Shown here: in pieces, positions 1 to 12,598 of the stretch | Layout: each line of letters starts with the position of its first letter | Numbering within the stretch: the stretch's first letter is position 1 | From: Melampsora larici-populina 98AG31 | Taxonomy: Eukaryota; Basidiomycota; Pucciniomycetes; Pucciniales; Melampsoraceae | Assembly (NCBI RefSeq): GCF_000204055.1 | Contig: NW_006768766.1 | Location: forward strand, 2,656,524 to 2,720,523 | Direction: 5' to 3' | Length of the DNA: 64,000 nt | The notes under the pieces: generated by a model | Databases searched by the model: none | The model's input: only the letters and a program-made list of their open reading frames with translations | Told to the model about the DNA's origin: nothing | Made by a program: the position numbers and the translations under genes

Positions 1-945
1 GAGCGTTCTTTCGTGGTTGAACTGATCGCAACGCCACGTTCTTGTGTTATGCTGTTGAGAATTGGGGCACTGTGATGGACGATTCAACTTCAGGTAGGTA
101 GGGAACACAGGGAATCGCCAATGACCCAATTGGACTTACCCCGATGAACCATGCGTCAGACTTGGGGGTCCAGTACTTTAATCCAGCATTGCAGATGGGG
201 CAGTAGATCCCTACTGGCTGGCCCTTTCTTGATCCAGGTGCAGGTGGTTCGGGAAGGTAACCAGGAGTGACGAATACGTAATCCGAATGGATTAGCGTCG
301 CCACAACCATGGTGGAATGGAGGTGAAATGAGGTCGGATAACTTCGTCTCTGTCAGCCTAATGGTCAAAGACAAGATTCAGGCAAGAGCTTCAGCAAATC
401 TAAATGGGCTGAAGAACAAGAGAAAAACTGACTGACTTATAGGTGACCAGGTTGAGCAAAGAGTGCCGAATGCGGTCAGGAGGGCTAGTAATGGAGAGTT
501 TCCAAAGTGAAAAAGTGTTCAATTCAAACGTGAGGTGTCAACGTGATGGATGAAGGAACATATCAAAACTGGAGTCGTGTGCAGGATGATGGCAAAGGTT
601 GCTTTGTATGGGCCGCTCAGGGTTTTCGTACTTGGCATCGTGCCGCAGGTGTCGGCAGGCAAGGTTTTTTTGGATTGGTGTGGTGGTGGTAAAATTTTTT
701 CGTGGTGAAACACTGGATGGCAGTGAGGAAAATTTTTCATGATATGAAGCTGGGAAAGGTGATTGACATGGCACGCGTGATGGCGTAACGATAAGGTTTC
801 TGACTTTATTTCGAAAATAATACACGCTAAGTATTATGCTTGTATTATCTTCGAAGATGCTTGTGCCGGGGCACCTGTACGCTGTATTATCACAATATTA
901 TCAGTATCAGATTATCAAGAATTATCAGGACGAAAACCCGGATCC
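1..945. other. No supported gene; decayed or intergenic DNA
   Basis: Only short, mutually overlapping open frames without recognisable domains are present on both strands. It lies downstream of the minus-strand F-box/LRR fragment at 946-1509 and could hold unrecognisable remains of its 3' part. Confidence 0.5.
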
Positions 946-1509
946 TCAAGTGTTCCCATCACTGCCGAATACACGAAGTTTTGGAAATTCGGTCCGGAGA
1001 ACAGAAGTTGGAATCTGGTTAGTGAATACAAAAGTGAAACAAGCTTCGAGGTTAGCTTTGATTGGTTCGACGATGGCGTCCGTGAGCTGCTTGTGTCCAC
1101 CATCAAGCTCGATAACTTTCAAGTTATGTTGTGCAGCCTGGCAAATAAGTGCAAGAGCATCGATGGTATCGGGACCAGCACAAGAAGTGAAAGAGAGCTT
1201 TCTCAATCTGGATAATGTGTCGGGCTTTAGTTGGAGGCCGTCGAGATCAACATGGCCATGAAGTGACAAGCATTCAAGTTGGGGAGTCGCATTCAACAGA
1301 TCAGTCAAGAAATTCGAATGGTATATTCTTTCGCCATGTCTAGCGACACGTCTAATACCCCGCCAAGCGAGATGCAATGTTTTCAGATTTTTGAGGGCCT
1401 TGACAGCTTCGACTACGGCTGGTGAGGAGCCGGTCGAGGAAGTGAATTCCAGTTTCAACATGTTCAAATTGAGGCCGAGCAGTTTGATTAGTTGTACCGC
1501 CTGATCCAC
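946..1509 (-). pseudogene. F-box/LRR-like family protein, C-terminal half fragment
   Basis: The 187-residue minus-strand frame aligns by eye with the middle and C-terminal parts of the F-box family at 14920-21250. It shares the pattern LIKLLGLNLNMLKLEFTSS, then VKALKNLKTL, then LLNATPQLECLSL. It has no N-terminal F-box, no ATG at its 5' edge (it opens with GTG after a stop), and it ends just after the FPKLRVF block, well before the family's usual C-terminus. I read it as a relic in inverted orientation to the array 13 kb away. A short exon bounded by unseen introns is possible but less likely, because no partner exon is apparent. Confidence 0.6.
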
Positions 1510-3436
1510 TACTATAGTACTACTGGATCTGATTCTTTACAATCTACATCAACAAAACAGTCAAAAACAACCAAACCAGAGTTTCTCATTCCAAAGTCAC
1601 CTTTGTATCTGCATCCATCTTCACTTTGTGGGTCTAGATACCACAATTTGCGGATGGACAAGTCCCTAACGGGACATGACAGTATTGAGTCATACATAGC
1701 ATGGCTCCAGTTATCCAGGATACATTTCGCGCGCTTGGGATTATCATTACAAGTTAAACCTCAACCATGAATTAGTTTATTCAATTTTCCGCTATATTTA
1801 CTACTAACTCTGAATACCACATCTCCTCCATTTGCTTACCTTTTGTGTCCTTAGATGAACCGTATGCCCGTTTCCCCGTCTCATGAGGTGAACCCATCTC
1901 TCATATATATTTCACTAAATACTGATGACCGATCAATATTCCATTATCTCACTTACTCTATGCACATGTTATCCGTCTATCCCGTCGTCTGTTAGCCAAC
2001 CTTCAATCCACATCCACATACGCTATCCACAACCCCGGGCTTACATTTGACCCTTTTCGGACCCTCTGACCCCCTTTGCAAGTTCATGCCACGAGATTGC
2101 TTGCGGAAGAATCGCGGCTGACCATGCCTCCCATCCTTTGTTAGCCATTTGAACAACACCTATACCCATCCATCATTCAACACGCCGGGTATACTTTTTG
2201 ACATTTCCTTGGACCCCCCCGACCGCTCTCAATCAAGTTGTCACGCTTACCAATTTTATAAGAGTTTTGGCCGACAAAGACAATGCACATTTTCACCCCA
2301 ACCGCGGAATCCCCATTATATCGGCCATCACCCTCTTTTTCCCTATTCCACCATAGGCCAAGGTTGTACTCCCCATTCCGCTGCTGGCCAACGTAGCTTC
2401 ACTCTCCCCCTTTGTAACAACCATATCTACACGCACTTATACTCACGGACCACCTATAGACACACCACCACTTTAGCGTCATCCAGAACTCTTAGGTGTC
2501 TTCCTCATACCCGCGGCTTCTTCCTTTGCACACATCGCCAATACGAAACAGGCTTCCTACGCCACCAACTTGACTATTGACTACTAGGATCTCACCCACT
2601 TCAACTATACCCAATTCCGCCCGATGATCATCTCAAAATCTTCTCCGCCCGAATCGCGTATGCCCAACGAAATTCACCTCATTGTGTGTGCATCGCAATT
2701 CGGTTCTACATGGGGATTACGAAATTTTCAAAGTCGCAATTAATAAACTACATTAGTTTCGAACCCTTCTCCTACATCTCAACGCCATAGTCCAACACCT
2801 ATCTATCTGCCTCATATCTATCACACAACCCAGGTTACGTAAGTTAATTCGCATTACTCTTACCTACTAAAGTCCCCTCGGATTTTGCCACAAAGAAAAT
2901 TTGTATTCCACATTAATAATGTACTACACCACGATGCCCATGGATATTATACTATCAAACAGCGCACGCTTGGATTTGATCCGTGCCTGCTATCTCATCT
3001 ACTCATTTGTCATCAACCAAAATCGTGGTCAACGTTCCCAGCGGTACACGATCACCTTCTACAAGAATCATCTTCCAACCATGGAACTTTTCACCTCAAT
3101 CAACCCTATGTGCACTCCCATCTACTCCCAATACGGTCTTTTGCAAAAACAAGCCATTCACCCAACTAATTCCTCAACCCTTAAAACCCTTGAACCCCTC
3201 CTCGAGTCGTAAGTGTTCAGTCTACCTCAGATCGGTATCACTTACTGATATACATTTCAACACTTGGCTCTTCTCTAGACTTTCCACAACATCAAAGATC
3301 ACCGCACCCCCGGAGCTCCTTCACGCATTGAACTCCAATGCACTCGGAGTGTTACAGCAAACCCGTAGGTTACCTACTTACTCCATTTCAATCCGTTTCT
3401 AACATATAGACACTTACTCCATTCTTCTCCTGTTAG
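1510..3436. other. Gene-free stretch with C-rich plus strand
   Basis: No convincing gene. From about 1.8 kb the plus strand is visibly richer in C than in G, and the open frames (for example 2149-2580, 143 codons) are low in information and lack domains. Intron-like GT...AG pieces occur around 3212-3436 and may belong to an old gene leading into the Rep-like fragment that follows. Confidence 0.4.
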
Positions 3437-3609
3437 CGCGACAAGAACCAAATCGTCGAGAAGGTCTTCATCTCTTCTTCTTCCCCATATTCAACTACAA
3501 CATACATTGCATGGTTATCCTGATGTTTGGTGTTAAAATTGAATACCAAAGGCGCGGATTGCCTCATGTCCACTTTGTATTAAAATTGCTTCACATTCCC
3601 ATGATTTAA
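3437..3609 (+). pseudogene. Fossil Helitron-type Rep (HUH) fragment
   Basis: A 57-codon open frame begins directly after a TTAG acceptor-like site. It carries the block KIEYQRRGLPHVHFVLKL, with the HxH pair at 3565-3573. This is the signature of the Rep endonuclease of Helitrons; the better preserved copy 6 kb downstream has VEFQKRGFPHVHLILFL at the same place. No other Rep or helicase block could be recognised nearby, so I treat it as a remnant. It could be an older Helitron in the same orientation, or the remains of a captured copy. The match is one short motif, so confidence is moderate. Confidence 0.5.
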
Positions 3610-5306
3610 TGCCCATCGACCACTACTCCCCCTAACTAAATCCAAGTTGTAAGCTTTCTGTCAGACCGGCGTCAATCTTTCTTCACCATGTACCCGAGGT
3701 TTCCCCATAGGTTGTTATTTTGTTTACGTGGTGTAACCGTTGAATAGACTTCTTACTATAATTCTTTTGAATTGTACCCCGAGTGATCTACATACGAACA
3801 CCTTGCCAGTAGAGCCACGCACCCCTACCACGTGCCAACCATTACCTTTTTCGATACTTACTGCCACCTGTGCAAGGGATTGTATAAGGAGACAATATCA
3901 CAACTAGACTAAATGTACCTCAATGTCGGCTGAGTTTGAACAACCGCAGGCTGTCAGCACAATCATTTGAAAACTTACGCATCAACCTACCCGCCCCGCG
4001 ATTTCGAGACCATAATTATCCGTCAGTCTTCCCTTGGGTAAGGTCCGATTGTGGTTACTCACAACTCGGTACCCGAATTTCTACAATCCTCATGTTTACA
4101 CCTGTGACCCAATGCATACCTGCGCCAACTTAAGCCTTTTAAACCTTTTCCCATCATATCACGGAGTCTTCGCGAGAAATCCTCTCCAAATCATTCTCCG
4201 GAAACCAACAACATCGATAACCAACGTAAACGGAGTCGACCACCTAATTTACCCTGATATACCAGGATGTATCCCCCTCAATGTACTAAAATTGGTCCCC
4301 CGAAATTTCCCAAACCACCCGCCTACCCGATATTCCTTATCCCCTTCAGCAACACAATCAATATATCAACTCGCCTCCATTGAATCATACTTTGTAGCTG
4401 GCCACCCAGTATTTACTGGAACCCTAACTATTCACATATTCAAAGACATGAGTTGCATCCAACCCCCGTTCCAAATCATCGCCGGAACTCCGTTCACTTT
4501 GAAAATCTCAGTCTGCCGAACCCTCACAACTCACTAACAATTCGTACAATAACATGAATTCCGCCCTAATTCTTCTTCCTTCAACTATCACTAATTTATA
4601 TCCTAATTTCCACGGCGACCAAACTTCCCCTTTTACATATTTGTCAAGGGTACCAGCAGCTATCATGAGATAGGCTTACACCCCTTCCATACTTCAAACC
4701 AGTATCCGCAACTAGCCAAACATAGTTACTAATCACGGAGAACCGACTCAAGACTGACCTACCAACATCAGTCAAACCAAAATTCTACCCTGGACAATCA
4801 ACCTTCCACCGAGAACGGTGGATGATCGAAAAAGATTGACGATCTTGAGCTACCAGCAATCATCCTAACCAAATACCCAATCACACTTCATATTGCTAAC
4901 GCCCTTCGAACCCTAAAGTCATGTCTCATCCGACGTCATACTCGTCGCATACCAATCATTCTCCCCTTTATAAGCCAGCTATTCATCGCAATGTAGTCCC
5001 AATCGTAAAATCCCACCGCATCTCACAATTATAGCAAGGACACGCAATTCGGTATGATACTACACCTATACTCATTGCTTCCCAAATCATAAGCCGTTCT
5101 TATTGAGATCTGTCTCATTGTTTGTACCCAGTTCAGAATCCGAAGCTTAGCCCAACCACCTTCCACTCTAACTTCTTACCGCCTTGGCGAGTCTTTTTAC
5201 GTTTTCCTACCCCCTTCTCTAATAACCAAATTTTGAACGTCTACCATCAGTACCTTAATACTACTTTGTTATTTGCTGAGTGCAACAGGTAGGCTCCCCG
5301 ATCGAC
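3610..5306. other. No supported gene; C-rich decayed DNA
   Basis: The C-over-G bias of the plus strand continues to about 5.27 kb. The longest frame (4034-4537, 167 codons) has no domain I recognise and an unlikely composition. The last 150 bases form a pyrimidine-rich lead-in to the gene at 5307 and may contain its promoter. Confidence 0.4.
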
Positions 5307-6569
5307 ATGGCTGACCCCACTGAATCCACAACCCATGGTTTGTACCTTACCGGCAACTTCGAAGTCGAGAAGAAGGTTCGCGACTTCTTCAATTCATTAA
5401 TTTTCTTTGCGATAACTTATCCTCATTCAATCACTGCAGACTTCCCCAGAAAACGGCTGGAGATCGGAGTACCAAACCTACTCAGTTCTCATTGGAGCTG
5501 GTGGCGCTCATCGCACTCGCCCAATGACTTACGAGATCCAAGCAAAGGGTTTTAGCAACGCTCAGTTTAGATTAGAGTCTAACACTATTTACTTCCTGAG
5601 AGGCTCATTTTTCCCCTCCAACACGGATAAGACTACCGATGACATGTTATTTTTCGAAGCATCCGACAGAATCTTAGTCAGACCTGTTGACACTTTTGCT
5701 GGGGACACTGTTGATTCAATCGGGGTGACAGGAGTTGGAATTGTCCTGGCCACCAATCAAATTCCCAAGCCTAGGACCACTAACTTACTGCCAAACCCTG
5801 CTGATGGCGAGAAGATTGTTACTGTTGTCACTGTCCTCCATTCCGACTACCATCCAACTGTACGCTCAATTCCTTCCTCAACCAGAACTTTTTAGCTAAC
5901 TTATTCTTCTGATAGTCCAAAATAGCAAAACAGTTCAAAGTCCAATATCGTATTCCCCCTACTCGCAACTTAGCAGGTACCCCAAAGATTTTGAGGGTCG
6001 GCCGCGAATATCAATTTCACGGTTTTCTTAAAGACTTTGACGAAGTCAATTTTTTATACATAGTAGTTGTAAATCTCTCTCTTTCTACTACTTACTCCCG
6101 CCACTATCTGACTGTCAACTTCACAGGCGAGCAAGGTATCGCCAACCAACGGCAACAAGGAGTACGAAGTTGGAACGAAATCCGATTCTGACAATAGCGA
6201 AGACATTAAGCCTAAAGTGTCAACCAAGAGACCTGCCAAGTAAGCTATCGTTACTGATGAATAACTTCTCCCAACTGACTTTTCATCTGCGCCAGATTTG
6301 TGCCAGCACCCCTCAATGGCACCTCCAAGTCCCCAGTTATGTTTACCAATCCAGTATCTACTCCCAGTCTTGAACTTAATTCCACCGAACCTGGGCCTTC
6401 GTCCTTATCCTCAGCTTCATCCAGACCAACACCAGGGTCATCCCGTGACTCATCTGAAACTGCTATTTCTGACCCAGCTCCGAGTCTCCTTGGCAAGAAA
6501 AGAAGCCGTGCTCAACCAAAGCGGGTCGGGAAGAAGGGCAAGACACTCGACTTAACTGAGCAAATATGA
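5307..6569 (+). CDS. Five-exon 342-aa protein of a rust-type repeated family, function unknown
   Basis: Exons 5307-5375, 5440-5859, 5916-6068, 6127-6239 and 6296-6569 join in frame to 342 residues with no internal stop. Donors are GTTCGC, GTACGC, GTAAAT and GTAAGC; the first is weak. The first 210 or so residues look folded, with blocks such as GAGGAHRTRPMTYEIQ, YFLRGSFFPSN, DSIGVTGVGIV and LRVGREYQFHGFLKDFD. The remaining third is a Ser/Pro-rich tail ending in a basic cluster (GKKRSRAQPKRVGKKGK) that could be a nuclear localisation signal. From memory it resembles a family found in many copies in rust genomes. A beta-rich OB-like fold is only a guess. It lies 1.5 kb upstream of the Helitron gene on the same strand, which suggests a shared mobile unit. 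Confidence 0.7.
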
Positions 6570-8049
6570 TAATTCGAAAACGGTGCGTTACTTTCACAAC
6601 TTGCTTTAGCACCTGAGAAAAACCAAAAATCCCAAAGTTGTACCGTCTTATCGTTTCATGCAACATCTGACATCCCGGTGCCTCTCTTCTACACGTACAG
6701 GTACACATCCTTGGCCCTATTCTCCTAAAGCTGCATTCAAAACTTTTCGATTGTTTTGCTAACGCCGCAATCTAGAGCCAAATCTCTACATCTTATGTTG
6801 TCATTCTTAGCTATCACGCCTGCCAAAAAAATCGTCATTTGTTTTCCTAAACTTTGCCACTGCCCCGTTATTGTTTTCATTGTTGCGCTGACTTCTTCAC
6901 GCAGAGCGAACTATGTACACTTGTCATATTTTCTGTTTGTCACATATTGGCAAACAACATGTGTTATTCCTTTTTTTTGAAATCTTGTGACCGCTTCCAA
7001 ATATATTTTTGTTGTTTAATTGTTCCTTGACGTCCCAAGTCGCACACACGGTGTTGTCCCATACGCACGAGCAACTTTTATATTGCCTGGCTAAATTGTA
7101 GCCGTAATCACGATATGATCGCTCCTACTGCACCGCATGATATGCTCGAGTTTTACATCAAGTATTCTCGGGTGCATTACATGAGGGCCCAACGTAGTCG
7201 GGTGGATATTTCAACGGCCGAACCTTTGCACTGGCAAAAACCTGTATAAAGTCTCCCACCCAACACAACTCATGTCTCCCAAGTAGGACACTTACTTCCC
7301 TCAACAAAGCCCTGTTGGTTTATTTACTCGTTCAACATGAAGACACTATCTCCCTACGACTTCAAGACATTATATCCCTCTTGGACATTTATCTATTGCC
7401 TCGGGAGGTTTTTAAATGTGGACGTACGACATTCCAAGCTGAAGCACGTACCTCTGACTCAGAGAGAACAGTACGAAATGGTGCCTCAGCACCTAATTTC
7501 ATTCGAACTCCAATCGCACTACTCCCAAGGAGCCCTTCGCTCGAATGTCACGCCAAATGCAAGTGACCGTGACGCGACAGTCGCATTTGACGCTGTACTC
7601 AACCGAATTCCCTAAAGCCAATAGGATGTAGTAGATCAACCTTGAGTTGCCTGTCGTTGAATCGTACGGTTTGCATCACCTTAGAACTGGTGATGTTTTG
7701 AAACTGGTGATGTCACATTGTGGATTTCCGCGGCCTCCGACTATTAGCAACGGCCCTCCCTTTACATTGCCTTGCGAGATGATACTGGCACAAACAGGTC
7801 ATTAGAATACTTCAATCGCGGCACCGAGTAATCCAGAAGAATCACCTTACAACCCTCCTTACACTAAGCCAAGCCAAAATTATCAGAGCATTGCTTATGC
7901 TGCATTACATTACCGACTCCTCATTCAATTCGAAGTCTCTGTACATCTACATCTACTCTTCGTGACAAGCACTACAACTTTAACTAACTCCTGGTGCAAC
8001 TCTCGACAAATTATTTCTCAATAAACTCCCTGGTTAAGGACGCTGTTGT
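6570..8049. other. Spacer between the 342-aa gene and the Helitron gene
   Basis: Mostly gene-free. It contains one ATG-started 92-codon frame (listed separately) and probably the 5' control region or early exons of the Helitron gene. No Helitron 5' terminus (TC end) could be recognised. Confidence 0.4.
7337..7615 (+). CDS. Hypothetical 92-aa open frame
   Basis: It starts at ATG 7337 (MKTLSPYDFKTLYPSW) and ends at TAA 7615. Composition is ordinary, without signal peptide, membrane segment or known motif. It lies between the 342-aa gene and the Helitron gene in the same orientation, and may be chance or an exon of a longer transcript. Confidence 0.2.
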   Translation: MKTLSPYDFKTLYPSWTFIYCLGRFLNVDVRHSKLKHVPLTQREQYEMVPQHLISFELQSHYSQGALRSNVTPNASDRDATVAFDAVLNRIP

Positions 8050-11000
8050 TTGGAACGGCTTACAAGGAAGTCTTGCGGTGCTCACCACTCGACAGACTCG
8101 ACTATTGGGTCTGAATCTCGCCTCTTAACCATGCCTATTTATCGTGTGAGGAAAGGTCCGGCAATTGCTTCTGAACCACTGGGCCACGAGATCAATCTAC
8201 GTGCTCGTTTTTCTGGCGAGATTCCTCATAACGTTGGTTTACCAATAGACCAATGCTCAAAATGTGGAGCATTTCGATGGTTGGCTGAGAGACGTGTAAA
8301 AGATAAGAACCTATTACATAGCACGTACGGAAACTGCTGCCAACATGGTGCAATCGAGTTGCCAATACGGTATTTTGCACAAGACGTGGGCCAGGATGTG
8401 CCTCCCTTCTATCATGCTCTTTTAACAAGTCTAAATCCTGGTAAGCTGTTCGGAGAACTTGGAGAAGCCACATCAATTAATGTTTCCTCCAGTTTGCGTA
8501 CAGTTTTGATCCCTGATTAGAAAGTATAATAATGCCATGTCATTCACTTCCCTTGGAGCTAACATCGACCGATCTGTACAAGGACCGCGCGGCGTCTACA
8601 CCTTTAGAATTTCAGGGCAATTATCTCACAGGATCGGGTCCCTCATGCCCCTACCGGGCAATCACCCTGGCTTCGCTCAAATATTTGTGTATGGTGGGGG
8701 CGGAGAAGCCGAAGTTCAAACACGAAACTCCCACTTCAACAACTCCCTCAATCCACAAATCTTACTGCTATTCCAGCAATTTATGGACCTTCACAACCCG
8801 TATACCAATGTTTTCCGCACAGCTGCCGCTATATGCAACGCCGGAGATACAAGACGCCTTCGGATCAATACTATAAGCGCAGCTGGTACGGATCATCGGC
8901 GTTACAATCTTCCAACGGCTAACGAAGTGGCTGCTATAATTGAAGGTGATGGAGAAATTGGAGCCCGTAGCAGGGATATCATCTTAGAGCACCAGACTGG
9001 GGAAAAGCAGCGGATATCCGAACTTCATACTGCCTACTTCGCTTTACGCTATCCTCTACTATTCCCTTATGGCTCACAAATGTGGCACGAAAACTTCCGC
9101 AACCCAACCGAAGAGCGTGAGTAATCTGTTGAGTGTAGTACCGCTAGGTTGAACTTAAGCTTACTGCCATGAACGCCATCAGGACCTGAAGGGATAGTTA
9201 CCAACCTAGAATGGTTCGCTTATCTCCTGTTTCAACGTGCGAACTTCTCAATCATACTGGCAGCCGGACGTCTCTTCCAAGAATTTGCAGTCGACATGTA
9301 CGTCTGCGTGGAACATTCAAGGCTGCAATTCATCAGATTTCACCAGAGGGAGCTTTGAGCAGAGCTTTACAGCGGCGCAGTCGAGGCTTTGGGTAATGAG
9401 ATGGATGACGAGGTAGTTGGTCGACGAATCGTATTGCCTTCAACATTTATCGGTAGCCCAAGGCACATGCAGCAGCTGTATCAAGATGCGATGAGCTTGG
9501 TGGCCGAATTTGGCCACCCAAGCCTCTTTATCACCATGACTGCCAACCCCCAATGGCAAGAGATTACAGACGCTTTGCTGGTTGGTCAAACTGCCGAAGA
9601 CCGTCCGGATTTAGTTGCACGAGTCTTCCATATGAAATTTCACTCATTACTCGAGGATGTAACCAAACAAGAACGGCTCGGCAAATGTGTCGCTTATGTT
9701 TACACTGTTGAATTCCAAAAGCGGGGGTTTCCCCATGTTCACTTAATCCTCTTTCTCGACCCAGCACACAAACCGACGAGACCGGAACATATAGACTGCT
9801 TGATTATGGCTCAACTTCCGGATCCCGAAACAGAGAATGATTTATATGAATTAGTTACTAAATTCATGTTACATGGCCCATGCGAACAATACAAATGCTG
9901 GACAGGTTCCGAGTGCCGGCTAGGCTACCCGCGTCCATTCTGCCAAGTTACTGAATTGGCTGAAGATGCTTATCCAACGTACAAAAGACCTGACAATGGA
10001 AGGCATTTCACCAAAGGTCATATTCGCTACGACAACCGGAACGTCGTCCCGTATAATCGTTTTTTGACTTTAAAATATGGCTGTCACATAAATGTAGAGG
10101 TAGCAGCTAGCATCAGAGCTATTAAATATCTGTTTAAATATATTCTCAAAGGCCATGATAGGACCATGGCGACAGTTGATGATCCAAACAACGATGAAAT
10201 CTTGGCTTATGTAAATGCTCGATTCCTGTCGGCAACAGAAGGTGAAATTGTTCTTCACAACAAACTTTTTTCTGTACAGTGAAGAACTGACTCCTTTTAT
10301 CCTGCAGCCATTTGGCGATTGCTAAAATTTGAATTATCTGGCAGGTACCCTGCAATTCAACGTTTGAGTCTACACCTGGAAGGACAACAGACAATTTACT
10401 TCTTAGATGAAGCCGGTCTACGCCAAGCCATCACCACCGGGAGGGCCGAGCGGACTACCCTAACGGAGTATTTTCGACTCTGCAGAGAAAACGCACCGCT
10501 TCGAGGTTCGAACCAGACAATCCGTTCTCTAAGGTATCAAGAGGTTCCGAGATTTTTTACATGGAACGAGAGGACCAAGCGTTTACAACCCCGACGCAAC
10601 AGCCTTATGTCAATTGGGCGGGTATACTTCGCCAACATCAAACGAGGCGAGGTTTATTACCTACGCTTACTATTGTCTCACATCCGCGGCCCACAATCTT
10701 TCAATGATTTACGCACGATTGACGGTTTGCAACTCAATAGTTTTCGCGAGGCGGCAAGCAGATTAGGACTCCTGTTAGATGATCGACACTACCATGAATC
10801 TCTGACCGAAGCCGCCACTTGGAAGACCGGGAAACAATTACGACATATGCTTGCAATCATTTTAATTCATAGCTCTCCAGCAGAGCCTCGCCGTTTATGG
10901 GCGGATCACATTCATGATCTAACTGATGATTGTGCATACGCTATTAGACGTCTTAATCCCCGAGCCCGACCAACTGAACTGAAAATACAGAACTATGGTC

Positions 11001-12598
11001 TGTATCTATTAGAAAAAGTACTGATTGCGATGGATACCAACTTAGCAAATGTTGATATGCAGGATGTAAACCAACAATTATTGAATGAATTGGGACTACC
11101 AGACAACAGCCAGACAACTCGAACTAATGCGGTCACACCGGAAGAAAGTGCTACGAAATACACCGCGATGTTGCGAGTTATGACCCATGAACAGACAGCC
11201 GTTGTATTCAACGTTTGCGAAGCTATAGTCAACAATACACCATACTTAGCATTTTTAGACGGTCCGGGTGGCACGGGAAAGACCTTTGTATTGAACTGTA
11301 TCCTTCATTTTTGCAATGCCAACCAGATCCCCTTCGAAGCAGTCTCCGCTGCTGGCATTGCATCATTATTACTCTTAAATGGGCGCACGGCACACAATGC
11401 CTTCAAGATTCCTATTCCAGTGCATGACGATTCATCATGCGGAATAGAGTTACATGACGGTGGGCATAAGGTCATATCCACTCGATTTATTGTATGGGAC
11501 GAGGTTGCGATGCAACACAAGTATGCCATTGAATCTGTTGACCGTACTATTCGGGATCTGACTGGCGTCGATTTACCGTTTGGAGGGAAAATAGTACTAT
11601 TTGCAGGGGATTTCCGCCAAACATTACCAATTGTTCGGAGAGGAAACTTAATGCAACAGGCGCAAGCAACCCTGAAAGCATCTTACCTCTGGGATTCAAT
11701 ACATCGATTTGCACTGACAACAAATATTTGACTCGGCGGATTAAGTAATAATCCCGACCCAGCAAACTTAAATTTTGCAAGATGGTTGTTGGACCTTGGG
11801 TCTGGAAAACTCCAGACTACTCACACAGCCAGGACTCAATTGCGATACTGCAACATTTCGATTATAAGGCCACCCGCTATGTGTGACCCACAATTACTCC
11901 ACACCGATTATGGAAGCGTGCGCGACATGATTTTACACAAGAAATGGCCCGATTTGACCGAATTTTACTCCAACCGATGTATTATAACTCCATTAAACGT
12001 CACGGTAAATTATATGAACGATTCTATAATGGCGTCTTTGCCAGACCAAGAGTACACCTCGAAGTCAATTGATATCATGGACGAGGCATACATCGATCCA
12101 ATTCCAGCGGATGTATTGAACACTTTTAATTTCCCTGGATTCCCGCATCATAGGATCAAGCTTAAAGTTGGTGCAGCCGTCATGGTGCTACGAAATTTGA
12201 GCTTGACCAATGGGCTTTGCAATGGAACACGGCTCTTAGTCACGGACTACCAACCGCATGCATTGCAATGCCGAATCTTAACTGGAGACTTGAAAGGGAC
12301 CGTTATCAGTTTGCCAAAAATAAAATTGAAGCATGAGGGGAACGAAGACTGTCCAATCCCATTTACGCGTTATCAATTTCCAGTGATGCCAGCGTTTTGC
12401 ATGACTATCAATAAGAGCCAAGGACAGAGCCTTGAACGAGTGACGGTGTTGTTACCCAAGCCGGTCTTTTCCCATGGCCAACTGTACGTGGCATTATCGC
12501 GATGCACAAATGCAGCTAATGTTAGTGTTTGTGTTACATCAGAATTGGATGAGCCCGCTACAGACAACATTGTTTTTCACCCTGTACTGAATGTTTAG
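8050..12598 (+). pseudogene. Helitron Rep-helicase (HUH endonuclease plus PIF1-type helicase), inactivated
   Basis: Rolling-circle Helitron transposase. The N-terminal part has a zinc-like CSKCGAFRW...YGNCCQHG motif. Then come the Helitron-like N domain (ISGQLSHRIGSL, RRYNLPTANEVAAII), the Rep HUH motif HVH at 9734-9742, and two tyrosines four residues apart (Tyr codons 10127 and 10139, in KYLFKYILKG). The PIF1 helicase follows, with Walker A GPGGTGKT at 11261-11284, Walker B WDE near 11495-11503, GDFRQTLPIV, and a C-terminal [18 protein letters not shown] block. Introns 9117-9209 and 10242-10307 splice cleanly. Two in-frame TGA stops (9356-9358 and 11729-11731) stand where the family has Arg. 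The join near 8440-8536 needs a further intron or a frameshift. Otherwise the frame is continuous to the end, so inactivation looks recent. Confidence 0.9.

Noticed and set aside
2149..2580. 143-codon plus-strand open frame
   Set aside because: Rich in His/Thr/Arg/Pro as expected from C-rich, G-poor DNA read at random; no start context or domain.
4034..4537. 167-codon plus-strand open frame
   Set aside because: Long for chance but no recognisable block and it sits in the C-rich decayed stretch; not called as a gene.
10993..11274. Minus-strand frames inside the Helitron gene (also 9564-9767, 11305-11780, 12373-12570)
   Set aside because: Antisense shadows of a conserved coding region.
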